Origin: Bordetella parapertussis
GTDB lineage: Bacteria > Pseudomonadota > Gammaproteobacteria > Burkholderiales > Burkholderiaceae_B
Assembly: GCA_945903445.1 (NCBI GenBank)
Contig: CAMDNZ010000044.1
Coordinates: 1-26,422 of the forward strand
Direction of reading: 5' to 3'
Length of the DNA stretch: 26,422 nt
Shown here in pieces: positions 1 to 7,645 of the stretch. Position numbers and translations under genes: made by a program. The notes under the pieces were generated by a model. The model was not told the origin of the DNA. It worked only from the letters and a program-made list of their open reading frames with translations, and did not search any database. Every line of letters starts with the position of its first letter. Position 1 is the stretch's first letter.

Positions 1-715
1 CTTGCAAAGCATAGATAATCGAGATTCCGGCCGTACGAGGATAATTAGTAAAAACTGACATCCTCAAATACTCAACAATGTGAAGAAATGGATTCCACAT
101 CATCCACTTCAACAAACTGGGCGGTGTTAGCCAAACTGGAATTATTACCCCCGATATTAGGTACAACGGCATGAACGCAAGGGAGATCGCTGCTTTTATC
201 TCTGGAAGTGCTTGAGCAATAACACACAATACCAAAGCCAGCCCGAATGAAAGACCGACCCCAATCGCCAGCACGCCCATCCATTCCAACGGGGCAACCA
301 TGCGAATATCGTATCCCCCCCAAAGCCCCAGTCCCAATATGAGCACCGTATATATAAGAAGCATGAGCGAAAATTCCACGATGGTTCTTGCGCAAACGGT
401 ATCGAAACCCGAAATTTGACGATAGGCGAATAAGGATTTGTTCGCGTTAATCGCCTCCATTCCTTTCGTTGCAATATTTCTAAACATCATAAATGGAACG
501 ATTCCCGATACAAGAAATATAGGAAAGTCCATTCCTTGAACGCTGCGCCCTCGAATTACGGTGTACATCGCCATGAGCGCAAGTACGTGAAGAATAGGCT
601 CGAATACAAACCAAAATGTCCCTAATCGGTTAACCCCGATTCGCCCACGAACCGCGCGCAAAACTAGTGCAAAAAGCACAGCTTTCATAATCTGAAGCGA
701 AGATCGGCGTTGCAT
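1..715 (-). CDS. kpsM: Capsular polysaccharide ABC exporter, permease subunit (KpsM/CtrC/BexB family), partial
   Basis: The frame is open from an ATG at 715 to the left edge, giving about 238 residues of a protein that normally has about 260, so only the last ~20 residues are missing. It is an integral inner-membrane protein of the ABC-2 permease family. It shows the N-terminal RLGTFWFVFEP motif typical of KpsM/Wzm-type permeases, then several hydrophobic segments (about residues 38-60, 65-80, 107-130, 140-165 and 175-195). With a KpsT-type ATPase, expected just beyond the left edge, it would move lipid-linked capsule polysaccharide across the inner membrane. The start lies 2 bases after the stop of the upstream lipoprotein gene, so the genes are probably one transcript. 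Codon use and base composition are more AT-rich than in the biosynthetic genes to the right. A Wzm permease for O antigen is the alternative, but the KpsE and CtrA-like neighbours favour capsule. Confidence 0.85.
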   Translation of the reverse strand, partial: MQRRSSLQIMKAVLFALVLRAVRGRIGVNRLGTFWFVFEPILHVLALMAMYTVIRGRSVQGMDFPIFLVSGIVPFMMFRNIATKGMEAINANKSLFAYRQISGFDTVCARTIVEFSLMLLIYTVLILGLGLWGGYDIRMVAPLEWMGVLAIGVGLSFGLALVLCVIAQALPEIKAAISLAFMPLYLISGVIIPVWLTPPSLLKWMMWNPFLHIVEYLRMSVFTNYPRTAGISIIYALQ

Positions 716-717
716 TT

Positions 718-1857
718 CTAAATCCCTGAATTGATCGTGCGCCCGAAGACAAGCACCTGAACTATCGGAGAAATAATTTTTTGCCATTCATAAACGGCCG
801 CATTCGTAACGTAGACGGCGTCATCTGGCCTTATACGAAATTCGCGTGCCATAAAAATGGCAGCAGGATCTTTCATATTGAGTCTATACACCAATGCCTG
901 TGGTGCAGCTTGACCATTCTGGCTGCTAGCAGACGACGCTTCGGTCAAGCGGAATATAAACACTCCGCTTGCGTCAGCTTGACTATCTTTCAACCCACCT
1001 GCAAGACCGAGCACCTCAAGTAAGCTAGGGTTACTCGACGGCAAATCATGCAACCCGGGCTGAGCTACCGCACCCATTGCGACAAAACTTTGCCGATCGC
1101 GCTCAAGCACTACCTCCGAGTTCGGTCTGATAGCGACGTTTCCTCCGCGCAACAAAGACTCATAGTTATACACTTGGGCACTATCCTGCGTACGCACAAT
1201 AACTCTTGTCAAGTGCGGATCTAGGGCAGGTCCACCCATCCCGTTAATCGCATCAAGCAGAGTCAACGGCCCCTGGATTGCTGAATATCGTCCGGGCATC
1301 TTAACAGCGCCGGCAACCAGCACAGAGTTGGATAGATCGCCGGTTAATTCAACATGAACTTGAGGGTCGCTCGCTACGGATGCAATGCTTCGTTTAATAA
1401 GCTCTTCGACTTCTGACAAAGTAAGCGACGTCACTTTACGTTTGCCGACGTACGGAAGTGAAATTTCGCCCTTCGAATTGACCCGAACATTACCGAACAC
1501 CGTGCCTCCTTGCGCCAATGGAGCAAAAATTCCGCTGTCCACACTGCTATCGGTAATAAGGATCTTCAAAGCATCGCCGGGGACAAGGCGGATATCTGGA
1601 ATATTGGACGCTGCCACTCCAGCTTTAGACACCACTTCCGGATCACGGAGTGATCGCGCAAGCGTATCTGGGGAAATGTCGATCAGCTCGTAAACGTTTT
1701 TGTCCGCACTGGAAATAGCGGAAATACTCGGACCAGAGCCCGAAAGCAAGGAACCACACGCGCTGAGTGATGCAAAAACCGGTGCAGCAAAAAGCGTTAT
1801 CATCAATCGCCTAATGGCAATAGGGAAACAAACTGAATAATTAAGTTTAATTGACAT
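718..1857 (-). CDS. Capsule export outer-membrane lipoprotein (BexD/CtrA/Wza family polysaccharide export protein)
   Basis: 379 residues, about the length of CtrA/BexD and shorter than E. coli KpsD. The N-terminus is a lipoprotein signal with lipobox LSAC, placing the lipidated cysteine at residue 34. Met19 is an alternative start that gives a more compact signal peptide. A polysaccharide export domain begins near residue 88 (RLVPGDALKI). Two SLBB-type segments follow, at about 175-215 (VLVAGAVKMPGRY) and 255-295 (FVAMGAVAQPG). Family knowledge: these proteins form the outer-membrane ring through which group 2-type capsule leaves the cell, in contact with the KpsE-type periplasmic protein. 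It starts 10 bases downstream of the kpsE-like gene and ends 2 bases before kpsM, which indicates an operon. A colanic-acid style Wza role is less likely, because no Wzc kinase is present and an ABC permease is. Confidence 0.88.
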   Translation of the reverse strand: MSIKLNYSVCFPIAIRRLMITLFAAPVFASLSACGSLLSGSGPSISAISSADKNVYELIDISPDTLARSLRDPEVVSKAGVAASNIPDIRLVPGDALKILITDSSVDSGIFAPLAQGGTVFGNVRVNSKGEISLPYVGKRKVTSLTLSEVEELIKRSIASVASDPQVHVELTGDLSNSVLVAGAVKMPGRYSAIQGPLTLLDAINGMGGPALDPHLTRVIVRTQDSAQVYNYESLLRGGNVAIRPNSEVVLERDRQSFVAMGAVAQPGLHDLPSSNPSLLEVLGLAGGLKDSQADASGVFIFRLTEASSASSQNGQAAPQALVYRLNMKDPAAIFMAREFRIRPDDAVYVTNAAVYEWQKIISPIVQVLVFGRTINSGI

Positions 1858-1867
1858 GGTGTATCAG

Positions 1868-2953
1868 TTAGTCTTGATGATCACGAATCGTAGCGATCAC
1901 AAACCGAGCAATCCCGTAGGCGAGGAGCAATCCCACAAACAACGAAAACAGAATGTATACTGCGCGCGGATATACCGCACTCTCGGCGGTGACCGGAGTA
2001 GTAACCCGCACCAGACTCCGAATCTGCTTATTAGTTTCTATTCGAGCAGTTTCAACAGCCGACAATGCAAACTTATATCCCTCCTCAGCGATTTTTGCGC
2101 CGAACATTAAATTTCGATAATTTGCAGCGGTAACGTTTAGCATTTTTGCATCGGCAGTAGATACCAACCGCTGAGTTTCCGCTTTGAGTTGCTGCTCCAA
2201 AGATCTGATTCGAACCTGCTGTTGACGAACTTGAGGCGCACTTGATCCCAATGAGGCGTTCAAACCTTTTAAATTGGCACGTTCGCGGACCAACTCACCC
2301 TCAAGTTGAGCCAAGATCATTGATCGAGATTTTGCAGTTTCCTCTGCGTCCAACATATTGTTCTTATTTTGAAATTCGATAACTTTTTCTTGTTCTTCGG
2401 CATAAGTTTCTTGCGCACGCTCTAACTCTGATTCCGCGAACTCCATTTGAACCCGAGCCATCTTGTGTGAAATTTCATTAACGAAACTTTCGCTTTCCGC
2501 GAGGATCAATGCTAGGATAGTGCGCGAAAATTCGGGATCAAAGCTTTCCACTTCAACAGTAAGGAGACCATTTATTTCGTCGAATTCTGCCCTAACCATT
2601 CGCCTGTAGAATTTAAGAACATCCTCCCGCGAAGCTTTATTGTTCAGCCAATAAATGGGATCTCGAAGTTGCTCATTGAAATGCGAGCTCCAAGCTAATT
2701 TTTTCTGGAGAATAGCCAACATGTCGTGAGATAGCACATACTCTCGAAGATACAACGTCTCCTCACGAGAAGTTGGATTAACTCCGCCCATTATCGCAGC
2801 CAAGCCCGGCATCTGGGGCGGGTGGGCGCTGCCGACTTGTCGAACTACAATTGAAGAGATGCTAGCGTAACGATCTTTAGCCAAGAAAACGTAATAGCCG
2901 CAAGCTAGTAAAAAGGGGATTGCAATGATAAATACGGCAATTTTTTTATTCAT
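1868..2953 (-). CDS. kpsE: Capsule export inner-membrane/periplasmic protein (KpsE/CtrB/BexC family)
   Basis: 361 residues with the two-membrane-span layout of the polysaccharide co-polymerase-like KpsE/CtrB/BexC family. There is an N-terminal transmembrane segment at about residues 5-25, a long periplasmic region rich in heptad-like charged helices (about 165-265, coiled coil) and a C-terminal span at about 330-352, followed by a short basic cytoplasmic tail. Family role: it bridges the inner-membrane ABC exporter (KpsMT) and the outer-membrane pore (KpsD/CtrA/BexD) and is needed for capsule to reach the surface. It is the first gene of the capsule operon on this side, with a candidate promoter 40-70 bases upstream and a tRNA terminator just before that. 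The ATG at 2953 is the only sensible start; it lacks a strong Shine-Dalgarno sequence. The gene is AT-rich compared with the genes right of 3239. Confidence 0.87.
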   Translation of the reverse strand: MNKKIAVFIIAIPFLLACGYYVFLAKDRYASISSIVVRQVGSAHPPQMPGLAAIMGGVNPTSREETLYLREYVLSHDMLAILQKKLAWSSHFNEQLRDPIYWLNNKASREDVLKFYRRMVRAEFDEINGLLTVEVESFDPEFSRTILALILAESESFVNEISHKMARVQMEFAESELERAQETYAEEQEKVIEFQNKNNMLDAEETAKSRSMILAQLEGELVRERANLKGLNASLGSSAPQVRQQQVRIRSLEQQLKAETQRLVSTADAKMLNVTAANYRNLMFGAKIAEEGYKFALSAVETARIETNKQIRSLVRVTTPVTAESAVYPRAVYILFSLFVGLLLAYGIARFVIATIRDHQD

Positions 2954-2993
2954 AGGCGCGTTGAGCGAGTGTAAATCGAATTACGATCTACAT

Positions 2994-3022
2994 AATTTAG
3001 GCGTAGACCACTTTATTTACAA
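2994..3022 (-). promoter_or_regulatory. Candidate sigma-70 promoter for the capsule export operon
   Basis: On the minus strand TTGTAA and TAAATT are separated by 17 bases, each matching the -35 and -10 consensus at 4 of 6 positions. The predicted start of transcription is near 2987, about 33 bases before the kpsE-like ATG. It lies just downstream of the tRNA-Val terminator, where a new promoter would be needed. This is pattern matching only. Confidence 0.4.
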
Positions 3023-3048
3023 GACTGCGTATCCTTTTAATCGAACAC

Positions 3049-3084
3049 AAAAAAGCCCCGCGCACAGATGTACGCAGGGCTTTT
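3049..3084 (-). terminator. Intrinsic terminator downstream of tRNA-Val
   Basis: On the minus strand a 12-base-pair stem (arms 3073-3084 and 3051-3062, with one G-T pair) encloses a 10-base loop. The distal arm ends in a run of six T (3054-3049). This is a textbook Rho-independent terminator starting 6 bases after the tRNA 3' CCA. The A run on the other side could make it work in both directions. Confidence 0.85.
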
Positions 3085-3089
3085 CAATT

Positions 3090-3166
3090 TGGTAGGCGAT
3101 ACTGGAATCGAACCAGCGACCTCCACGATGTCAACGTGGCGCTCTAACCAGCTGAGCTAACCGCCT
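3090..3166 (-). tRNA. tRNA-Val (anticodon GAC)
   Basis: A 77-base cloverleaf can be folded by eye on the minus strand. It has a 7-bp acceptor stem (AGGCGGT paired with ATCGCCT, one G-T pair), a D arm with TTAGCTCAGC, an anticodon stem CCACG/CGTGG around the loop TTGACAT (anticodon GAC, valine), a T arm with GGTTCGATTCC, discriminator A and an encoded CCA end. It lies between trpF and the AT-rich capsule genes, and tRNA 3' ends are common integration points for islands. No second copy of the 3' end is visible inside this window. Confidence 0.96.
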
Positions 3167-3178
3167 GAAGAGAAAGAA

Positions 3179-3208
3179 AGTATATACTGAAAAAATCAGG
3201 CGTGTCAA
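3179..3208 (-). promoter_or_regulatory. Strong sigma-70 promoter of tRNA-Val
   Basis: On the minus strand a perfect -35 box TTGACA (3203-3208) is followed after 18 bases by TATACT (3179-3184), which matches the -10 consensus at 5 of 6 positions. Transcription would start near 3172, a few bases before the tRNA 5' end. It lies entirely in the short gap after the trpF stop, so the tRNA is expressed independently of the genes upstream. Confidence 0.8.
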
Positions 3209-3238
3209 TAGACACAAAGAATTTCGTCAAATCACTTT

Positions 3239-3904
3239 CTACTCACGCCTCATCAGCACCTTATCTGCGCCCTGCACTGCTTGCACAAAGGCCTCGATGG
3301 CGTCGGCAGACTTCACTCCGGCAGCCACTTCGACTCCACTACTAACGTCTACCGCCCAAGGGCGCACAGCGATAACAGCGTCTTGCACATTCTGCGGTTT
3401 CAATCCGCCGGCAAGCACTATAGCGTCTCGAAACGGACCTTGTGTAACACCATCTAACAATCTCCGATCCAATCGTACTCCACTGCCGCCGTAGGCGACA
3501 GTGTAACTATCGAACAAGCAGGCTGTTGCATCGACATAACGAGCGACGGCGGAATCGACCTCGCTCGCAGTCTCTAGACCCGGCCCACCTACACGAAAAG
3601 CTTTCATATATCGCTGTCCATACCCCGCGCAGGTTTCGGGCGATTCATCGCCATGGAACTGCAATAGCTCTGGTTGAACTGCATCCTGCACTTCCGACAC
3701 CTCTGCGTCGGTAGCATTTACAAACAAAGCGACAACGCTCATGAATGCTGGCACCACTCGACGCAACTCTGCTGCGCGTGCTGGACTGACGTATCGCTCA
3801 CTACCACGGTAGAACACAAAGCCGACAGCATCCACTCCTGCCCGGGCGGCGGCAGCGATGTCGGCTTCGCGGGTGAGGCCGCAGACTTTAATTCGAGTTT
3901 TCAT
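3239..3904 (-). CDS. trpF: Phosphoribosylanthranilate isomerase (TrpF)
   Basis: About 221 residues from the ATG at 3904. An in-frame GTG at 3925 would add 7 residues, but the ATG gives the usual N-terminus MKTRIKVCGLT. The enzyme isomerises N-(5-phosphoribosyl)anthranilate to CdRP in tryptophan synthesis, in the cytoplasm. The KVCGLT motif holds the catalytic cysteine, the FDSYT segment holds the catalytic aspartate, and the C-terminal phosphate-binding strands (VLAGGLKPQNV, VDVSSGVE) of the TIM barrel are present, so the protein looks intact. In relatives I would expect trpF right after truA and followed by trpB-trpA. Here a TRAP transporter lies upstream (dctM stop 37 bases before the ATG) and a tRNA follows, so trpBA is not adjacent. 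Transcription may come from the TRAP operon. Confidence 0.95.
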   Translation of the reverse strand: MKTRIKVCGLTREADIAAAARAGVDAVGFVFYRGSERYVSPARAAELRRVVPAFMSVVALFVNATDAEVSEVQDAVQPELLQFHGDESPETCAGYGQRYMKAFRVGGPGLETASEVDSAVARYVDATACLFDSYTVAYGGSGVRLDRRLLDGVTQGPFRDAIVLAGGLKPQNVQDAVIAVRPWAVDVSSGVEVAAGVKSADAIEAFVQAVQGADKVLMRRE

Positions 3905-3941
3905 CGCCCCTATTTTAGTCTGCACGCTTCATATTCGAAAA

Positions 3942-5609
3942 CTATTTGAACGCAGCCCCCGGATCGGCAAGCTCCTCGCCGTAGACGCCCGTCCCATAAC
4001 TGGTCCCGACATCGATATTCACCGTGGCCGGGTCTATCGTACTGGCCGCCCCTTTGTAATGCATGACCAAACCTGGGAACGCCATCACTGCGGCCACCAT
4101 CGCCAACTGGATGAAGATGAACGGCACCGATCCCCAATAGATCTGGCCGGTCGTCACCTTTGCCACGCGCAGCCCGGTGATCTTGTCCTTGTAATCATGC
4201 TTGGGCGCAACCGACCGCAGATAAAACAATGCAAAGCCAAACGGCGGATGCATGAACGAGGTTTGCATATTCACTGCCAACAGCACGCCGAACCAGATCA
4301 GATCGATCCCCATCTTGTCGGCCACCGGTCCCAGCAGCGGCACGATAATGAAGGCCAGTTCGAAAAAATCCAGGAAGAACGCCAACACGAATACCAACAC
4401 GCTGACGACAATCAGAAAGCCCCATTCGCCACCCGGCAGACCGACCAGCAGATGCTCGACCCACAAGTCGCCGTTGACGCCACGGAAAGTCAGGCCAAAT
4501 ACCGTCGATCCCACCAGGATGAACACCACGAAGCACGACAACTTCGTCGTTGTATCCATCGCTTGCTTCAAAAGGTCCAAGGACAGACGACGACGCGCCA
4601 AGGCCATTACGATAGCCCCCACAGCGCCCATTGCTCCGCCCTCGGTAGGCGTCGCCACGCCGATAAAAATCGTCCCCAACACCAGGAAAATCAAGGCCAG
4701 CGGCGGAATCATGACGAACGTCACTCGCTCGGCCAGCGCCGACAACAAGCCCAGGCGGAACACCTTGTTGATGCCGGCGATCACAAACGCCGTCATGCCC
4801 CAGATCAACAGAGTGACGACAATCTTCTCGTCCACCGGCGCGGTGTCGGCCTCGACCCATAGCCCAATGAAATAAGCGGAAGTCGCGGCAATCAGCATCA
4901 ACACCAGCAAAGACCGTCCGCCCCGACTGCCATTCGGCTCGCGAAACGCGCGCGCCTCTTCGGGCAACGCCGGCGCGCTCGACGGTTTGATCAAGGACAT
5001 GAGGACGATATAGACGATATAGCATCCTGCCAAAATGAAGCCCGGCAAAATGGCGCCGCGGTACATATCGCCAATCGAACGCCCCAATTGGTCGGCCAAG
5101 ATGATCAGCACCAGCGAGGGCGGAATGATCTGCGAGAGCGTGCCAGACGCCGCGATCACCCCGCTTGCCAGCTTACGGTCATAGCCATAACGCAGCATGA
5201 TGGGCAAGGAGATCAAGCCCATCGAGATGACGGATGCCGACACCACGCCCGTGGTCGCCGCCAGCATGGCGCCTACCAAGACGACGGCAATGGCCAAGCC
5301 GCCACGCAGGGGACCAAACAGCTGCCCAATCGTCTCCAGCAGGTCTTCCGCCATGCCTGAGCGTTCAAGCACCAAACCCATCAGCGTGAAAAATGGAACA
5401 GCGAGCAGTGTGTCGTTGGAGATAATGCCGAACACGCGCTGCGGCAAGGCTTGAAACAGGGCCGCGTTCAACAAACCCAACTCGATGCCGATCAGTCCGT
5501 ACAGGATGCCGTTCGCAGCCAGCGCAAACGCCACGGGGAAGCCCAGCAGCAAAAACAGCACCAGCGTGGCGAACATGATCGGCGCCATATTGGCGATGAA
5601 AAAATCCAT
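3942..5609 (-). CDS. dctM: TRAP transporter large permease subunit (DctM family)
   Basis: 555 residues, in the large DctM class (common DctM is ~430). It is a polytopic inner-membrane protein with at least a dozen hydrophobic segments, starting with MAPIMFATLVLFLLLGFPVAFAL-type sequence at about residues 8-30. Family signatures include the PFFTLMG segment near residue 70, a GxIIPPSLVL-type loop near 160 and the VATPTEGGAMGAVGA segment near 310. The last ~35 residues form a hydrophilic tail. It is the ion-coupled translocation subunit that works with DctQ and the periplasmic binding protein DctP to import organic acids. It starts 2 bases after dctQ ends, consistent with translational coupling. 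The substrate cannot be fixed from sequence; the large-DctM type with this DctP kind is often annotated as the mannitol/chloroaromatic or 2-oxo-acid (TakPQM-like) group. Confidence 0.93.
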   Translation of the reverse strand: MDFFIANMAPIMFATLVLFLLLGFPVAFALAANGILYGLIGIELGLLNAALFQALPQRVFGIISNDTLLAVPFFTLMGLVLERSGMAEDLLETIGQLFGPLRGGLAIAVVLVGAMLAATTGVVSASVISMGLISLPIMLRYGYDRKLASGVIAASGTLSQIIPPSLVLIILADQLGRSIGDMYRGAILPGFILAGCYIVYIVLMSLIKPSSAPALPEEARAFREPNGSRGGRSLLVLMLIAATSAYFIGLWVEADTAPVDEKIVVTLLIWGMTAFVIAGINKVFRLGLLSALAERVTFVMIPPLALIFLVLGTIFIGVATPTEGGAMGAVGAIVMALARRRLSLDLLKQAMDTTTKLSCFVVFILVGSTVFGLTFRGVNGDLWVEHLLVGLPGGEWGFLIVVSVLVFVLAFFLDFFELAFIIVPLLGPVADKMGIDLIWFGVLLAVNMQTSFMHPPFGFALFYLRSVAPKHDYKDKITGLRVAKVTTGQIYWGSVPFIFIQLAMVAAVMAFPGLVMHYKGAASTIDPATVNIDVGTSYGTGVYGEELADPGAAFK

Positions 5610-5611
5610 GA

Positions 5612-6289
5612 TCAGCGATCCACTTTGTTATGTTGACCTGCGTCGGCCGCGCCGACTTTGGGTTCGGCATGCACGTGTACACCTGTTTGTGCCAGTTTGC
5701 CCGCCTCACGTGCCTGCGCCTCGCGCGCGATTTCTTCGGCCAATTCGGCCTCGGCGGTCATTGCGTCGCGTTCCAGCGGATCGGGACCGTGCCCCGTCAG
5801 AAATGCTACGACCTTGATCAGGTGCGAGATACCCGCAGCGACTAATAGCCCGAAACCGATGGGGATCAGAAGTTTCACGGGCCATCGCACCAACCCTCCG
5901 GTGTTGGACGACTGCTCATTGGAAACATAGGAGTCGACGAACATCGGCCACGACAGCACCATGATGAGAATGCAAGCGGGCAACAGGAAGAACACGACGC
6001 CGAAGAGTTCGATATACATCTGCTTGCGGCGCGACAGACGCGACGCAAGAACATCGACCCGCACATGCTCATTGCGCAACAAGGTATAGCCAGCGGTCAG
6101 CAAGAACATGGCGCCGAACATGTACCACTGCAGTTCGAGCCAAGCATTCGAACTGACGTGGAATATTTTTCGGACCACGGCATTGCCTGCGCTAACCAGC
6201 ACCACGATGAGGGTCAGCCACATGACCATGCGGCCCACCCGCTCGTTAAGCACGTCGATACCGCGCGATAAAGCGAGAAGAGCTTTCAT
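5612..6289 (-). CDS. dctQ: TRAP transporter small permease subunit (DctQ family)
   Basis: About 225 residues from the ATG at 6289. The frame stays open upstream to 6391, but that extension has no hydrophobic or family-like sequence and overlaps a hairpin, so MKALLALSRGID is preferred even though no good Shine-Dalgarno is seen. Four membrane spans are visible, at about residues 22-42, 55-72, 95-115 and 140-162. The family-typical WLELQWYMFGAMFLL segment lies between the first two. A charged, Ala/Glu-rich cytoplasmic tail follows (about 170-225), longer than in minimal DctQ proteins. It pairs with DctM to form the membrane complex. The gene lies 101 bases after dctP, with a hairpin in the gap, and overlaps or abuts dctM. 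Confidence 0.9.
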   Translation of the reverse strand: MKALLALSRGIDVLNERVGRMVMWLTLIVVLVSAGNAVVRKIFHVSSNAWLELQWYMFGAMFLLTAGYTLLRNEHVRVDVLASRLSRRKQMYIELFGVVFFLLPACILIMVLSWPMFVDSYVSNEQSSNTGGLVRWPVKLLIPIGFGLLVAAGISHLIKVVAFLTGHGPDPLERDAMTAEAELAEEIAREAQAREAGKLAQTGVHVHAEPKVGAADAGQHNKVDR

Positions 6290-6327
6290 AAAAAAATCGC
6301 AAACGAAAGAAAAAAACGAGGACCATC

Positions 6328-6381
6328 CGCCCGGCGCACGACGCTTAATCCGCCCACGGCCGTTCAAGCGCGTGCCGGGCG
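6328..6381 (-). promoter_or_regulatory. Hairpin between dctP and dctQ (possible attenuator or 3' stabiliser)
   Basis: On the minus strand CGCCCGGCACG (6381-6371) and CGTGCGCCGGGCG (6340-6328) can pair over 11 base pairs with a 2-base bulge, enclosing a ~30-base loop. A run of seven T comes about ten bases further on. It starts right after the dctP stop. In binding-protein transport operons, such hairpins often stabilise the upstream message or partly stop transcription, so that more binding protein than permease is made. The function here is inference. Confidence 0.5.
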
Positions 6382-6390
6382 CTGAAAACA

Positions 6391-7485
6391 CTATTTACGA
6401 GCCGCGATAGTGCCCATGTAGCTGTCGTAGCCGCCTTCTGCCACACGGAACCACGGCAAGGCGTTGTCGCGGAAGGCCACCATACTTTCGTAGATCTTTT
6501 TGAAGTTGGGATCTTTGGCGCTTAACTCGTCATACAGCTTTAAGGACTCGGCATAGCACGCATCCAGCACAGGCTTCGGGAAAGACTTCAGCACGGCCCC
6601 CTCAGACACCAATCGGCGCAAGGCATTGGGATTTTCAGCGTCGTACTTGGCGATCATGTCGTTGGTCGCGGCGGCCGTCGCATTGGCCAATGCCGCCTGG
6701 TAATGCTTGGGCAGCGCATCGAACGATTGCTGATTGACGTACAGCGACACCTGCAATGTACCTTCCCACCATCCTGGAAAGTAATAATTGCGAGCCACCT
6801 TGTGAAAACCGAGTTTCTCGTCGTCGTAGGGGCCGATCCACTCCGCGCCGTCGATCGTGCCTTTCTCTAGTGCGGGATAAATATCGCCACCGGCGATTTG
6901 TTGCGGCACCACGCCCAGCCGCGACAGCACCGCGCCGGCAAACGCGCTGACTCGGAATTTGAGCCCCTTCAGATCTTCGACCGATTTGATTTCGTTGCGA
7001 AACCAGCCACCCATCTGCGTACCGGTATAGCCGCAGGAGAAATTGACAATATTGTATTTTTTAAAGGCTTCGCGCAGCAGCTTCAGCCCGTCGCCATGAC
7101 GCATCCAAGCATTCATTTGACGGGTGTTCAAACCAAACGGCACCGCGGCATCAAAGCTGAGAATCGGATCTTTGCCGTAGTAATAGTAGGACGCCGTATG
7201 ACCGCACTCGATGGTGCCGTTCTGAACCCCGTCCAATACTTGCAGTGCAGGAACGATTTCGCCCGCAGGAAATGCACGAATGTTGAACTTGCCACCCGTG
7301 GCTTCTGCCACATACCGGGCAACGCTCTCGCCGCCGGAATAAATCGCGTCTGCGCTCCGGGGAAAGCTGGACGCCAAGCGCCAGCTGATCGCGGGACTTT
7401 CCTGGGCAATGGCTGGAGCGGCCATAGCGGCGCCCCCGGCTACCGCACCAAGTGCGGCCTTGCTGAGAAACGAACGGCGTTGCAT
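6391..7485 (-). CDS. dctP: TRAP transporter periplasmic substrate-binding protein (DctP family, TakP-like)
   Basis: 364 residues. The N-terminus MQRRSFLSKAALGAV is a twin-arginine (Tat) signal (RRSFLSK), with cleavage likely after residue ~27 (AIA-Q). The mature protein has the DctP fold signatures: FPAGEIVPALQVLDGVQNG near residue 70-88, a tyrosine-rich HTASYYYYGKDP stretch, LKGLKFRVS near 170 and the GTIDGAEW segment near 208 that contributes to ligand carboxylate binding in this family. It would deliver an organic acid to DctQM. The DctP of the TakP/mannitol-chloroaromatic group is the best match I recognise, but the ligand is not decidable. It has a strong Shine-Dalgarno (AGGAGA, 7 bases before the ATG), and about 160 bases separate it from truA, so it probably has its own promoter. 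Confidence 0.93.
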   Translation of the reverse strand: MQRRSFLSKAALGAVAGGAAMAAPAIAQESPAISWRLASSFPRSADAIYSGGESVARYVAEATGGKFNIRAFPAGEIVPALQVLDGVQNGTIECGHTASYYYYGKDPILSFDAAVPFGLNTRQMNAWMRHGDGLKLLREAFKKYNIVNFSCGYTGTQMGGWFRNEIKSVEDLKGLKFRVSAFAGAVLSRLGVVPQQIAGGDIYPALEKGTIDGAEWIGPYDDEKLGFHKVARNYYFPGWWEGTLQVSLYVNQQSFDALPKHYQAALANATAAATNDMIAKYDAENPNALRRLVSEGAVLKSFPKPVLDACYAESLKLYDELSAKDPNFKKIYESMVAFRDNALPWFRVAEGGYDSYMGTIAARK

Positions 7486-7492
7486 TTTATTG

Positions 7493-7498
7493 TCTCCT
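7493..7498 (-). promoter_or_regulatory. Strong ribosome binding site of dctP
   Basis: AGGAGA on the minus strand lies 7 bases upstream of the ATG at 7485. It fixes the dctP start, and it is the clearest Shine-Dalgarno sequence seen in this part of the window. The rest of the truA-dctP gap (7499-7645) shows no convincing promoter or terminator to me. Confidence 0.75.
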
Positions 7499-7645
7499 GG
7501 CCCACGGTCTTATCGTGCGAACCCACCGGGAACCGTGGATCAAACCGGCGTCGGATTCGGCTGCAAGCAACTCTTACGGTTGGCTTTTAATATGTCGCCA
7601 TTATGAGCACAGCGTACAGAGAGGCGTCAGGGGGAATACCCTAGA

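Noticed and set aside
1..474. Two short minus-strand frames (72-395 and 196-474) as separate small genes
   Set aside because: They are out-of-frame shadows of the KpsM-type permease, whose own frame is open from 715 to the left edge.
3858..4862. A 334-codon plus-strand frame over dctM and trpF
   Set aside because: It is His/Gln/Arg-rich nonsense opposite the hydrophobic dctM gene, a typical shadow of a membrane protein gene.
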